From: Sphingobacterium gobiense
GTDB taxonomy: Bacteria > Bacteroidota > Bacteroidia > Sphingobacteriales > Sphingobacteriaceae
Reading direction: 5' to 3'
DNA length: 64,000 nucleotides
NCBI RefSeq assembly: GCF_002980575.1
Contig: NZ_PVBS01000001.1
Location: 1,922,001-1,986,000 of the forward strand
Within the stretch, counting starts at the first letter, position 1; the number at the start of each line of letters is the position of its first letter. A model generated the notes under the pieces. The model did not search any database, was not told where the DNA came from, and saw only the letters and a list, made by a program, of their open reading frames with translations. Shown in pieces: positions 52,208-61,755 of this stretch. A program made the translations under genes and the position numbers.

Positions 52208-54820
52208 CTATTTCACAAACTCCTTAGCCCTCGCGATTGCTTTCGGAAGACCTTCAACTAATTTTCCTCCGGCCGTGGCAAAAAAAGGCTGTCCTCCTCC
52301 GCCGCCTTGAATATCTTTTGCCAGATCCTTAACAATCGCACCCGCATTCCATCCACGCTCCTTCGCTAACCTATCTGAAATCGAAACAGTCAGGCTTGGT
52401 TTTCCATCAATATTTGCCCCCAAAACTACAAACACATTATCCATCGCGCCTTTCAAAGCAAAAGCCAGTGTTTTCACTGCGTCCGGATTAGGAAGATCCA
52501 CGATCATCGATAAAAAATTGACGCCATTGATTTTTTCCATTTTGTCTTCCAGTTCCTGCTTCATCTGTAATGATTTTTCACGGATGTGCTTTTCGATCGC
52601 CTTCTTCAGCTCGCTGTTCTCATTCAACACCCTTTCGAGTGTCGACAGAAAGTCCTTGGGACTGTTCATCAGTTCCCGCATACTATCGATCAGCTCAAAC
52701 TGTTCGCGGATTACCGCTGATGCCTTCGATCCGGTAATTGCCTCAATCCGTCGTACCCCTGCGGCAACGGCGGATTCCGAAACTATTTTAAAAAACCCGA
52801 TCTGGCCGGTGGCACGGACATGTGTACCTCCACAGAGCTCTTTAGAAAAGCTGCTGTCGAAGGTAACCACACGTACAGAATCTCCATACTTTTCGCCGAA
52901 CAGGGCGGTCACCCCCGATTCAATAGCTTGCTGGTAAGGTATATCACGTTCTTCCTTCAACTGTATATTCTCGCGGATCTTACCATTAACGATATCTTCG
53001 ACCAACTTCAGTTCTTCTGTAGTAATTTTCGCAAAGTGCGAAACGTCGAAACGTAGGATATCAGGAGACACCAACGAGCCTTTTTGGTTCACGTGGTCGC
53101 CCAGCACCTGCTTCAACGCAGCATGCAATAAATGAGTAGCGGAATGATTGCTCTCCGTATCAATACGTTTGTCACGATCGACTGTTGCAGTGAAGTTTCC
53201 TGCCAGCACCGGCGGCAGTTCCTTTACAAAATGTACGACAAGCCCGTTCTCCTTTTTGGTATCCGTAACATAAATCTTTTCCTGGGCCTCGGATATCAGT
53301 AGTCCCGTATCTCCGACCTGCCCTCCCCCTTCGGCATAAAATGGTGTAACGGACAGGATGAGCTGATACTGTTGTTTGCCCTTTATAGTTACCTTGCGGT
53401 ATTTTAAGATCTGCGTGGTCGCTTCCAGATAATCATATCCCACAAAATCTGTTTCATCCCCGTCCGATACCGTAACCCAGTCGCCGGTATCGATAACCGT
53501 TGCGGCACGCGAACGTTCCTTTTGCTGCTGTAGGGCGCCTTGAAAGCCGTCCATATCCACATGCAGCCCCTTCTCCCGCGCCAATAGCCCAGTGAGGTCT
53601 ACCGGGAAGCCATAGGTATCAAACAGTTCGAAGGCAAAATCGCCGTCAATGGCTTTATGCTCTGCGATATAATTCTCAAATCGCTGTATGCCTGTGGTAA
53701 GGGTACGTAAAAAAGAAACTTCCTCTTCCAGCACCACCTTCTGTACAAAACCCTGTTGTTGTATAAGTTCGTCGAATACGCCTTCAAACTGCTTTGCCAA
53801 AAGTGGCACCAATTCATTGATAAACGGCGTTTTGAAACCCAGGAAAGTATAGGCATAGCGTACCGCTCTCCGCAGTATACGTCTGATAACATAACCTGCC
53901 TTATTATTGGAAGGAAGCTGCCCATCCGCGATAGCGAAACTTACGGCACGTATATGGTCGGACAGTACACGCATGGCGATGTCCTTTTTTTCGTCCACTC
54001 CATAGTTTGTCCCCGCCTTCTCGGCGATAAACTGTATAATAGGCTGAAAAACGTCGGTATCATAATTCGACGTCTTACCTTGGATAGAGCGGACCAAACG
54101 CTCAAAGCCCATGCCCGTATCTACATGCTTGGCAGGCAGCGGTTCCAGTTTCCCGCTCTTCAGACGGTTGAACTGTATAAATACCAGATTCCATATCTCG
54201 ATAACCTGCGGATCGTCGGCGTTGACCAAATCCTGTCCCTTTACTGCATCACGCTGTTCATCCGGACGCATATCGTAATGGATTTCTGAACACGGGCCGC
54301 ACGGTCCCGTCTCTCCCATTTCCCAAAAATTATCTTTCTTGTTCCCCAATAAGATCCGGTCTTCTGCTACATGGTTTTTCCACAGATCGTATGCCTCTAA
54401 GTCCCGCTCCAGTCCTTCTTTCTCATCGCCCTCAAAAATCGTCACATACAAGCGGTCCTTGTCCAACTTGTACACTTCCGTCAACAATTCCCAAGACCAC
54501 GCGATGGCCTCTTTCTTAAAATAATCACCAAAAGACCAGTTGCCGAGCATTTCAAACAGGGTATGGTGATAGGTATCGATACCGACCTCTTCCAGATCAT
54601 TGTGTTTCCCCGATACGCGTAAACATCGCTGTGTATCCGTAACACGGGAATATTTTACCGGCACCTCTCCTAAAAAAATCTCTTTAAACTGGTTCATCCC
54701 TGCGTTGGTAAACATTAACGTCGGATCGTTTTTAACAACTACCGGAGCTGATGGCACAACGTGATGGGACCTGTCCCTAAAAAAACTTAAAAAAGCTTCG
54801 CGTATTTCTTTACTGGTCAT
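52208..54820 (-). CDS. alaS: Alanyl-tRNA synthetase
   Basis: 870 residues. Class II catalytic core (to about 240) with FTNAGMNQFKEIFLGE (motif 1 region) and NRLKSGKLEPLP. The editing domain has the HSATHLLHAAL zinc motif and CGGTHVRATG. A C-terminal DHHA1-like part (GGGGGQPFFATAGG) is present. Local GC content looks higher than in neighbours (about 52% in two 60-base samples against 33% in the TlpA gene). It has its own promoter with both -33 and -7 elements. Confidence 0.96.
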   Translation of the reverse strand: MTSKEIREAFLSFFRDRSHHVVPSAPVVVKNDPTLMFTNAGMNQFKEIFLGEVPVKYSRVTDTQRCLRVSGKHNDLEEVGIDTYHHTLFEMLGNWSFGDYFKKEAIAWSWELLTEVYKLDKDRLYVTIFEGDEKEGLERDLEAYDLWKNHVAEDRILLGNKKDNFWEMGETGPCGPCSEIHYDMRPDEQRDAVKGQDLVNADDPQVIEIWNLVFIQFNRLKSGKLEPLPAKHVDTGMGFERLVRSIQGKTSNYDTDVFQPIIQFIAEKAGTNYGVDEKKDIAMRVLSDHIRAVSFAIADGQLPSNNKAGYVIRRILRRAVRYAYTFLGFKTPFINELVPLLAKQFEGVFDELIQQQGFVQKVVLEEEVSFLRTLTTGIQRFENYIAEHKAIDGDFAFELFDTYGFPVDLTGLLAREKGLHVDMDGFQGALQQQKERSRAATVIDTGDWVTVSDGDETDFVGYDYLEATTQILKYRKVTIKGKQQYQLILSVTPFYAEGGGQVGDTGLLISEAQEKIYVTDTKKENGLVVHFVKELPPVLAGNFTATVDRDKRIDTESNHSATHLLHAALKQVLGDHVNQKGSLVSPDILRFDVSHFAKITTEELKLVEDIVNGKIRENIQLKEERDIPYQQAIESGVTALFGEKYGDSVRVVTFDSSFSKELCGGTHVRATGQIGFFKIVSESAVAAGVRRIEAITGSKASAVIREQFELIDSMRELMNSPKDFLSTLERVLNENSELKKAIEKHIREKSLQMKQELEDKMEKINGVNFLSMIVDLPNPDAVKTLAFALKGAMDNVFVVLGANIDGKPSLTVSISDRLAKERGWNAGAIVKDLAKDIQGGGGGQPFFATAGGKLVEGLPKAIARAKEFVK

Positions 54821-54850
54821 GGAATCCTATATATACTTATTTTGAGGTAC

Positions 54851-54881
54851 AAAAATAGCTAAAAATGCTTGCTCTCACAAT
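54851..54881 (-). promoter_or_regulatory. alaS promoter
   Basis: Minus-strand TTG (54879-54881), 20-base spacer, TATTTTTG (54851-54858); leader about 25 bases. Confidence 0.6.
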
Positions 54882-55058
54882 GCATAGTATTCCGCTTATA
54901 GAATCACAAAGTTTTAAATTCTTAAAACCACTTATTATTTGTACTTTTATACAGTAACATCAACTTATAATGAGGAAATCTGCATGACCTATCACTCCGA
55001 AAAAAGGTATGGATAAGTTAGTTCTTGCAAACTTCATTACCAATAACAATTTATTCTG

Positions 55059-55907
55059 ATGAAAATTTTAGTACCAACGGACTTTTCGGAAAACGCATTC
55101 TTAGCTGCTCGGTATGCTGCAGAAATTGCAAAAAAGCATCACTACAGCTTGCATGTTGTTCATTTCTATACGGCAATTTCATCGGGTTTTGACGAGCATG
55201 AATTAGAAGGAGACCGGGAGGAATCTGATTTATTAAAGGCCGATTTTACTATTAAGGAGTGGACAAGCAGGCTTCAAACCCAATATCCTGACATAGCTAT
55301 ATCCTATCACAATGATCGGGGGCTTTTAGAGGAGGCACTCCTCAAAGAGGCAAAAAGAGGAGATTATGTCGCTATCGCGATGGGTACCACAGGAGCATCG
55401 GCAAACAAAAATATATTCTGGGGAAGCAATACGGCGTTAATTGTAGCAAAATCACCTATTCCAGTCATTGTCATACCTAATGTCCATATCACGACAGCGA
55501 TAAAAAAGGTGGGGCTGCTAACCAATTTTAAGCAAGAAGAATTGACGACGCTTCAAGAGTTCGTCCATACTTTTAAACAAGAGATCGACGTGGCACTCAT
55601 ACATGTTTATAAGGAAGGTGAAAGTGTATCCTCGGTGAACAACCGATTAGATTCTTGGGGATTTAATGTGGATGAGTTTTCCGCGGTGAGGCGTACGACC
55701 AAAATAACAGCTCCGACTTTAAAAGAAGACAAGGATCAAGATACTATACCGGAGGTTATCGGTAAATTGATTGATGTGCAAGACATTGATATTATTTTGG
55801 TTTCAAAAACCAGAAAAACCTTTTTTGAAAGATTGTTTACGTCATCGGTTTCTAAAGCCATGACATTGCGACTGCAAAAGCCTGCTTTTTTTGGAAAAAC
55901 AATATAA
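55059..55907 (+). CDS. Universal stress protein, tandem-domain type
   Basis: 282 residues. The N-terminal Usp domain (1-~145) starts KILVPTDFSENAFLAARYA and has the ATP-binding motif GTTGASANKNIFWGSN (G-2x-G-9x-G-S). The C-terminal half (about 150-282) has the Usp fold by pattern (VGLLTNFKQEELTTLQEF) but lacks the G-2x-G motif. It is followed 11 bp later by a similar protein. Confidence 0.88.
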   Translation: MKILVPTDFSENAFLAARYAAEIAKKHHYSLHVVHFYTAISSGFDEHELEGDREESDLLKADFTIKEWTSRLQTQYPDIAISYHNDRGLLEEALLKEAKRGDYVAIAMGTTGASANKNIFWGSNTALIVAKSPIPVIVIPNVHITTAIKKVGLLTNFKQEELTTLQEFVHTFKQEIDVALIHVYKEGESVSSVNNRLDSWGFNVDEFSAVRRTTKITAPTLKEDKDQDTIPEVIGKLIDVQDIDIILVSKTRKTFFERLFTSSVSKAMTLRLQKPAFFGKTI

Positions 55908-55918
55908 ACAATTATATC

Positions 55919-56779
55919 ATGAACAAAATATTAATACCCGTTGATTTTTCCGAGGACTCACTAACCGCTATTCAATATGCTTGTGCGTTCATTTCACAAA
56001 ATGAGCGAAAACAGGAGGTGGACCTCATCCATGTTTTCACGCATCATTCCAATTCGTATGTAAACCGACAAGCCTATCCTATTGAAGATCCACAGGTAAA
56101 AATTTCGGAAAAGGAGATGGAAAGACTCTTAGCGAATCTCCATCGTGAATATCCCGACATTAAATTCAACAAGGTATTTAAAGAGGGTAACCTGTTTGAA
56201 GAGATCAGCAAAGTAACTGCCACATTTAATTACGATGCCGTTGTGATGGGAACAAAAGGTTCTTCCGGATTGGAAGCGATCTTTCTGGGCAGTAATACAT
56301 ACGATGTCATTTTGAATACGAAAACGCCCGTACTTGGGGTTCCGCAAAAGACGAAAGGCCTCAAGAAAGACAGGGTTGGTTTACTCTGTAATTTTAAAGA
56401 GGGTGAAATCGAGGTACTCCAACACGCCATTAAACTTATTGGCAACGATTTCGAGCTCGTATTGATTTACGTGAACAAAGATGACCGACGTATCAGCGAT
56501 ATCGATACCCAATTCAAAAGCTGGATTGAAGAAATAATCAACCGAACAGATATCCGAAACATCTCCTATACTATAAAACCACAAGTGCTTTACAATCGAG
56601 CCGTGGAAAATGTATCACATGCTATTTCCAACGTATTAATTGACGAGCAGATAGATTTCCTCCTTATCACCCGTAGCCGTAAGAGTATTTTCCGAAAATT
56701 GATCGAAGAAAATATTGTACGTAAGATGGCTTATAATATGACCATACCGACTTTATTTGCTCCTGTACGCACTTATTAA
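55919..56779 (+). CDS. Universal stress protein, tandem-domain type (second copy)
   Basis: 286 residues, same layout as the protein just upstream: KILIPVDFSEDSLTAIQYA, ATP motif GTKGSSGLEAIFLGSN, and a second half (VGLLCNFKEGEIEVLQHA) without the motif. The second halves of both proteins share VGLL-NFK-E and end in a TRxxKxxF-like region (SRKSIFRKL). A tandem gene duplication is likely. A strong terminator follows. Confidence 0.88.
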   Translation: MNKILIPVDFSEDSLTAIQYACAFISQNERKQEVDLIHVFTHHSNSYVNRQAYPIEDPQVKISEKEMERLLANLHREYPDIKFNKVFKEGNLFEEISKVTATFNYDAVVMGTKGSSGLEAIFLGSNTYDVILNTKTPVLGVPQKTKGLKKDRVGLLCNFKEGEIEVLQHAIKLIGNDFELVLIYVNKDDRRISDIDTQFKSWIEEIINRTDIRNISYTIKPQVLYNRAVENVSHAISNVLIDEQIDFLLITRSRKSIFRKLIEENIVRKMAYNMTIPTLFAPVRTY

Positions 56780-56805
56780 AACACCTCGTATGACGTCTTT
56801 CTCTT

Positions 56806-56839
56806 CTCTTGTAGCCGCTATGCTACAAGAGTTTTTTTT
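56806..56839 (+). terminator. Terminator of the Usp operon
   Basis: Stem CTCTTGTAGC / GCTACAAGAG, loop CGCTAT, then eight T. It lies inside the longer OmpA frame, so that earlier start is rejected. Confidence 0.85.
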
Positions 56840-56875
56840 CTCCATGCTTTCCGCGCAACATTCTTTTTTCCGCCC

Positions 56876-56883
56876 TACTTTTG
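56876..56883 (+). promoter_or_regulatory. -7 box TACTTTTG of the OmpA gene
   Basis: Perfect TAnnTTTG; leader of about 50 bases. No TTG at the right distance. Confidence 0.4.
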
Positions 56884-56936
56884 GCAAACAATTGCATCGA
56901 ACGCATGTTGATACAAATATTATTAATAGTTTATAT

Positions 56937-58283
56937 ATGAAGAACTTTAACTTAAAAAATGTAGCCATCGTAGGTATGGCCAGTTTCTTGGGCACCATTT
57001 CCGTTGCTCAGGCTCAAAAACAAGGTAGCATTGAGGGTACAACACCCCTTGGCTCTGAAACTCAATACAGAACGTGGTCAGTGGGACTGAATGCTGGCGT
57101 ATTGAATCAGTCTAATATCTTCGGTTTCAACCAAGACGGTTTCGATAAATTGGAACACAACCTTGGATATAGCGCTTATATTAAAAAACAAATTTCCCCG
57201 TCTTTCGGCCTAAAAGCCCAATATATGGGTGGAAAAGTCGCTGGTAAAAATGAAGATGCTACCGGAACAGGTATCGCCGCATTTGAAACAAAAACACCTT
57301 GGTCGGCTGCGTTATCTGGAGAGTGGACAATGGCCAATACCAATTGGCGCTTCCTCAACAGCTTTATCAAACCCTATTTCGCGGTAGGTATCGGTGCATT
57401 GAATTTTGAAACAACAGTAACAGATGCAGATGGCGCAACAGCAACACATGATGCGACAACTAAGCTGTATGTACCTGCAGATTTCGGATTCAAGTTTGCT
57501 GTTGCAAGAGGCATCAACATTGACTTAGGTTACCAGCTGAATTGGGCAAATCAGCATTTTGATGGAAAAACCGGTGGTACGTTTAAAAACGACCTGTTCT
57601 CTTATGCACATGCCGGACTTGAAATTGCGTTGGGCAATAGTTTTAAACCTGCGCTTAATAATTCCAACCCTGTTGCCACATTGGTGAACGACTATACTGT
57701 GAAGTATGATGACCTGAAAGCACAAAACGATGCGTTAAAACAAGCGAATGAAGCCTTGTCTTCACAGCTTGCGGATTTAAACAACGACCTGCAAGACGAT
57801 GATGGCGATGGTGTAGCAAATAAATTCGACAAATGTCCAAATACGCCTGCCGGTGTTAAGGTAGATGGATCTGGTTGTCCACTTCCAGAAATGAAAAATG
57901 AAACAAAAGTAATTGAAAAGATTGTTGTGACGGAAGAAGACAGAAAAGTCGTCGATGAAGCAATTAAAAACCTCGAATTTGATTTAGGAAAATCGACTAT
58001 TCGCTCAAACTCCTATCCTTCATTGAATAGCGTAGCTGCGCTACTCATCGAAAAAAACTTTAGCTTGAAGCTTGCTGGACACACGGACAACACCGGTTCT
58101 ATGCAAACCAATATGCGCTTGTCAAAAGAGCGTGCTGAAGCCGTAAAATCATATTTAGTTTCTAAAGGAGCTAATGCTTCCCGAATTGAAGCTACAGGCT
58201 ATGGCCCAACACAACCAATTGCGACGAACGCTAGTGCCGATGGTCGGCAACAAAACCGCCGGGTAGAGTTCACCTTATACTAG
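56937..58283 (+). CDS. OmpA-family outer-membrane protein with TSP3 repeat
   Basis: 448 residues from the ATG at 56937 (signal peptide VAIVGMASFLGTISVAQAQ). An N-terminal beta-barrel (about 25-240) is followed by a coiled stretch, a thrombospondin type 3 calcium repeat (DDDGDGVANKFDKCPNTP) and a C-terminal OmpA domain that binds peptidoglycan (LAGHTDNTGSMQTNMRLSKERA, then RIEATGYGPTQPI and RRVEFTLY). Structural porin anchoring the envelope. Terminators bound it on both sides. Confidence 0.93.
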   Translation: MKNFNLKNVAIVGMASFLGTISVAQAQKQGSIEGTTPLGSETQYRTWSVGLNAGVLNQSNIFGFNQDGFDKLEHNLGYSAYIKKQISPSFGLKAQYMGGKVAGKNEDATGTGIAAFETKTPWSAALSGEWTMANTNWRFLNSFIKPYFAVGIGALNFETTVTDADGATATHDATTKLYVPADFGFKFAVARGINIDLGYQLNWANQHFDGKTGGTFKNDLFSYAHAGLEIALGNSFKPALNNSNPVATLVNDYTVKYDDLKAQNDALKQANEALSSQLADLNNDLQDDDGDGVANKFDKCPNTPAGVKVDGSGCPLPEMKNETKVIEKIVVTEEDRKVVDEAIKNLEFDLGKSTIRSNSYPSLNSVAALLIEKNFSLKLAGHTDNTGSMQTNMRLSKERAEAVKSYLVSKGANASRIEATGYGPTQPIATNASADGRQQNRRVEFTLY

Positions 58284-58302
58284 GATTGTTAAATAGCAAA
58301 AT

Positions 58303-58340
58303 AAAAATGGTTGTCTATGATAGAGGGCAGCCATTTTTTT
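58303..58340 (+). terminator. Terminator of the OmpA gene
   Basis: Stem AAAAATGGTTGTC / GGCAGCCATTTTT with G-U pairs, then T-run. Confidence 0.75.
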
Positions 58341-58392
58341 TATAATACTTCTAAAAAAGAGAACATAATTTTATATTCCCAAATATTATCCC

Positions 58393-58400
58393 TATATTTG
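58393..58400 (+). promoter_or_regulatory. -7 box TATATTTG of the helicase gene
   Basis: Perfect TAnnTTTG; leader of about 35-40 bases. Confidence 0.45.
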
Positions 58401-58408
58401 CACCGCCT

Positions 58409-58427
58409 TAGGCAATAGAGCCTATTG
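58409..58427 (+). other. Two mutually exclusive small hairpins in the helicase leader
   Basis: TAGGC (58409-58413) can pair with GCCTA (58420-58424), or CAATAG (58413-58418) with CTATTG (58422-58427). They share bases, so only one can form. Confidence 0.3.
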
Positions 58428-58440
58428 TATAATTTATTTC

Positions 58441-60222
58441 ATGAACCCATTTTTAGACTTGGGGATCCGTCATGAAGTTGTTAATGCCATCACTGAGATG
58501 GGTTTCGAGAAACCATCTCCTATTCAGGAAAAAGCCATTCCTGTTTTATTGACTGGCAACGACGATTTTGTCGGATTAGCCCAAACCGGCACAGGAAAGA
58601 CAGCGGCATTTGGTCTTCCACTTTTAGAGTTAATCGACTTTACTCAAAAGCACCCGCAGGCTTTAGTATTATGTCCTACACGTGAGCTATGCTTACAAAT
58701 CGCAAAAGATCTAGAGAAATACGCCAAACACGTGGACAACGTACACGTTGTTGCCGTTTACGGTGGCGCCAATATCTCTGACCAATTACGTCAGATTCGT
58801 CGCGGTGTACAGATCGTAGTAGCCACTCCTGGACGTATGTTGGACATCATCGGCAGAAAAGCAATCGACTTCTCCAATGTGAAGTATGTTGTTTTAGACG
58901 AAGCGGATGAAATGTTAAACATGGGATTCCAAGAGGATATCAACAACATCCTTTCGGAAACGCCCGACACAAAGAAAACATGGTTGTTTTCAGCAACTAT
59001 GCCAAAAGAGGTACGTCGTATAGCACAAAACTACATGACCGACCCTCATGAACTTACCGTTGGCACGAAAAACACCGGTAATGTAAACATTGAACACCAG
59101 TATTATGTTGTAAAGGCTAGAGACAAATATGCGGCGTTCAAACGTATTGTAGACTATTATCCAGAAATTTTCGGTATCGTGTTCTGTCGTACAAAGATTG
59201 AAACACAAGAAATTGCGGAAGCTTTGGTAAGAGACGGCTACAACGCAGATTCGTTGCACGGAGATTTGTCTCAACAACAACGCGACAAGGTCATGAAACG
59301 TTACCGCGACCGTAGTTTGCAGCTGTTGATTGCAACAGATGTAGCTGCTCGTGGTATTGATGTGAACGACGTAACACACGTTATTAACTTCTCTCTACCA
59401 GATGAAGTTGAAAACTACACACACCGCTCAGGTCGTACGGCTCGAGCCGGAAAAACTGGTGTTTCTCTTTCTTTAATTAACGTTAAAGAATTAGGCAAGA
59501 TTCGACGCATCGAAAAGATCATAGGCAAACAGTTTGAAAAGAAACAAGTTCCTGAAGCTAGCGAAGTGGTTGAAAAACAACTTCTTGCCATGACAGATAA
59601 AATACGTAACGTAGACATCAACGAGGAGCGGATTGCACCATACCTTCCAAGTATTATGGAAAGTATGCAAGATTTGTCCAAAGAGGACATTATCAAACGT
59701 TTCGCTTCGTTAGAGTTTAACCGTTTCTTGGACTATTATCAAAATGCACCAGACTTGAACGTTGATGCCCGTGAAAGAGACGGGGATCGCGAAGAACGGG
59801 GAGACCGTAGAAGCAGAACAGCTTCCAAAGGATACACGCGTTTGTTTATAAATCTTGGTTCTGTAGATGAGTTTTCACGTGGTGATATGCTGGGTCTTAT
59901 TTGCGACGCAGCGAATATTTCGGGAAAATCGGTTGGGAAAATCGATATGAAAGGTGTATTTACTTTCTTCGAGGTACAAGATGCTGATGTAAACAAAGTT
60001 TTTGAAGGATTCCAGGGTACAGAGTACAATGGTCGTGCAGTTCGCGTCGAAGTATCAGGCGAAGAAAGCCGTGGAGGTGGTCGCTCTAGAGGCGGCGACA
60101 GCGGTGGAAGACGCAGAGATAGAAAAAGTGGAGGAAGTGGCTCTTCTTACAGAGGAGACAGACGGGATTCCGGAAGTTTCAGAGGAGAACGCAAACGCGC
60201 TGCTTCACGTTCTAAATATTAG
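58441..60222 (+). CDS. DEAD-box RNA helicase with DbpA-type RNA-binding domain and RGG tail
   Basis: 593 residues. Helicase motifs: AQTGTGKTAAFG (I), PTRELCLQI (Ia), TPGRMLD (Ib), LDEADEMLNMGF (II), SATMP (III), ATDVAARGIDVNDV (V) and HRSGRTARAG (VI). After a linker, a DbpA_CTD-like domain (about 460-540, YTRLFINLGSVDEFSRGDMLGLI) and an Arg/Gly/Ser-rich tail. Similar to CsdA/DeaD, which act in ribosome assembly and mRNA unwinding in the cold. The leader has alternative hairpins. Confidence 0.94.
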   Translation: MNPFLDLGIRHEVVNAITEMGFEKPSPIQEKAIPVLLTGNDDFVGLAQTGTGKTAAFGLPLLELIDFTQKHPQALVLCPTRELCLQIAKDLEKYAKHVDNVHVVAVYGGANISDQLRQIRRGVQIVVATPGRMLDIIGRKAIDFSNVKYVVLDEADEMLNMGFQEDINNILSETPDTKKTWLFSATMPKEVRRIAQNYMTDPHELTVGTKNTGNVNIEHQYYVVKARDKYAAFKRIVDYYPEIFGIVFCRTKIETQEIAEALVRDGYNADSLHGDLSQQQRDKVMKRYRDRSLQLLIATDVAARGIDVNDVTHVINFSLPDEVENYTHRSGRTARAGKTGVSLSLINVKELGKIRRIEKIIGKQFEKKQVPEASEVVEKQLLAMTDKIRNVDINEERIAPYLPSIMESMQDLSKEDIIKRFASLEFNRFLDYYQNAPDLNVDARERDGDREERGDRRSRTASKGYTRLFINLGSVDEFSRGDMLGLICDAANISGKSVGKIDMKGVFTFFEVQDADVNKVFEGFQGTEYNGRAVRVEVSGEESRGGGRSRGGDSGGRRRDRKSGGSGSSYRGDRRDSGSFRGERKRAASRSKY

Positions 60223-60245
60223 TCATTACAATTTTTTATCATGTT

Positions 60246-60280
60246 AAAAGCCAGATTTTCATTCAGAAAATCTGGCTTTT
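60246..60280. terminator. Bidirectional terminator between the helicase and HPP genes
   Basis: Perfect 15-bp stem AAAAGCCAGATTTTC / GAAAATCTGGCTTTT. Confidence 0.8.
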
Positions 60281-60304
60281 CATTTATATCTATTTAAAAG
60301 CTTA

Positions 60305-60913
60305 TTAATATCTTTTTCCCAGCCGTTTGGCCTTTAAATGTCTTCTTCGAGACCGCCGTAATCGCGAGTATCGAACAGGGTAATGCCGTTTAGCCGTGAT
60401 ATTATTAAATACAAGCGCTGTGCAAAGTAAAATCAATGTTCCTGATAACACCGGGCTGACAATATACCCATATCCTAATGAACTAATTTTCGTTCCAGAG
60501 GCCACGGCAATGAGCGCTGTTGCACCTCCGGGAGGATGAAGCGTACGGGTTATTTGCATAAAAACAATGGAGGAAGCTACCGCCAAGGGAGCAGTAAGCC
60601 AAATAATATCAGGTAACAAGCGAGCAATGGTTACACCAACAAATGCCGACACAACATGGCCACCAACGAGGCTCCGGGGTTGCGCTAGTGGACTTTGTAT
60701 GGCGCCGTACACTAAAACTGAAGACGCCCCAAACGATCCGATTAAAAAGACGTTCTCCAATATCGGCAAGTGCTGAGACTGGATAAATGCAATAATAAAA
60801 ATACCAACAAAAGCACCGATAAAAGACCAAAAATGTTCACGAGGATCAACCAGCGTCTCTCGATAAAAGACATATCTATATACTCGGAGCTGTCTATAAA
60901 TTTGTTTTTTCAA
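60305..60913 (-). CDS. HPP family membrane protein
   Basis: 202 residues, with four to five TM segments and the family motif LHPPGGATALIAVASG in the membrane region (about residues 126-141). A basic C-terminal tail follows (RLRRSRRRHLKAKRLGKRY). Cyanobacterial HPP proteins have been linked to nitrite transport; here the substrate is unknown. It is 10 bp after the rlmB-like gene on the same strand, which may put both on one transcript. Confidence 0.85.
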   Translation of the reverse strand: MKKQIYRQLRVYRYVFYRETLVDPREHFWSFIGAFVGIFIIAFIQSQHLPILENVFLIGSFGASSVLVYGAIQSPLAQPRSLVGGHVVSAFVGVTIARLLPDIIWLTAPLAVASSIVFMQITRTLHPPGGATALIAVASGTKISSLGYGYIVSPVLSGTLILLCTALVFNNITAKRHYPVRYSRLRRSRRRHLKAKRLGKRY

Positions 60914-60923
60914 TTATAACCGA

Positions 60924-61697
60924 CTATTTATGCCGTTGACGTATAGCCTCATAGATAACAACACCTGCTGAAACCGATACGTTCAAGGATTTGATTTCAC
61001 CAAACATCGGGATTTTCGCCAATTTATCTGAAATCCGGAGCAAATCGTCAGACACGCCAACATCTTCGGCACCTAAGATGACACAGGTTGGAACCGTATA
61101 ATCCACATCATAAACAGAATCTTGTGTTTTCTCAGTTCCTACAACCAACTGAACACCCGATTCAATAAGGAAACGTCCAGTACGACCCAAAGCATCTTCC
61201 CGACAAACCGGAATCTTATACAGTGCTCCTGCTGAAGTTTTAATCGCGTCCGGGTTGATTTCTGCAGATCCTTTCCGCGGAACGATTATCGCATGCACTC
61301 CAGCACATTCCGCCGTACGCGCGATAGCCCCCATGTTGCGGACGTCCGTTACACCATCTAACATTAACAATAGTGGAATTTCCCCTTTTTCGTAGATGAC
61401 AGGCAATAAATCTTCGATGCGCTGATATGTAATGGGTGAGATTACGGCTATAACCCCCTGGTGATTTTTTCGCGTAATACGGTTTAATTTTTCAATAGGT
61501 ACCTGCTGGTAACCAATATTGTGTTCTTTCAATAAAGACTTCAATTCCAAGAAGAGGCTGCCACTCAATCCTCGCTGTACAAACAGCGACTCAATTTCCT
61601 TTCCACTGTCTATTGCTTCAATAACCGCTCGGATACCAAATACCATCTGGTTTGATTCCCGTTTCTCTCCTCTTTCCCTATGTTGAAAGTTCCGCAT
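60924..61697 (-). CDS. rlmB: RlmB-like 23S rRNA (guanosine-2'-O)-methyltransferase
   Basis: 257 residues. Substrate-binding domain (to about 100) with MVFGIRAVIEAI, then the SPOUT domain: LDGVTDVRNMGAIARTAE (motif 1), VILGAEDVGVSDDL (motif 2) and IPMFGEIKSLNVSVSAGV (motif 3). This matches RlmB, which methylates G2251 of 23S rRNA, more closely than the TrmH-like protein at 2692-3447. The assignment to RlmB is by motif similarity. A TATCTTTG box is at 61732-61739. Confidence 0.88.
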   Translation of the reverse strand: MRNFQHRERGEKRESNQMVFGIRAVIEAIDSGKEIESLFVQRGLSGSLFLELKSLLKEHNIGYQQVPIEKLNRITRKNHQGVIAVISPITYQRIEDLLPVIYEKGEIPLLLMLDGVTDVRNMGAIARTAECAGVHAIIVPRKGSAEINPDAIKTSAGALYKIPVCREDALGRTGRFLIESGVQLVVGTEKTQDSVYDVDYTVPTCVILGAEDVGVSDDLLRISDKLAKIPMFGEIKSLNVSVSAGVVIYEAIRQRHK

Positions 61698-61731
61698 GTT
61701 TATTTATTCTACGCTTAAAAAAAATGTTCCG

Positions 61732-61739
61732 CAAAGATA
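61732..61739 (-). promoter_or_regulatory. -7 box TATCTTTG of rlmB
   Basis: Minus-strand TAnnTTTG, 34 bases before the ATG at 61697. Confidence 0.4.
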
Positions 61740-61755
61740 AGAAAAGAAAGACGTA

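Noticed and set aside
56757..56936. Longer N-terminus for the OmpA gene
   Set aside because: It overlaps the end of the upstream Usp gene and contains the Usp terminator; the signal peptide begins at 56937.
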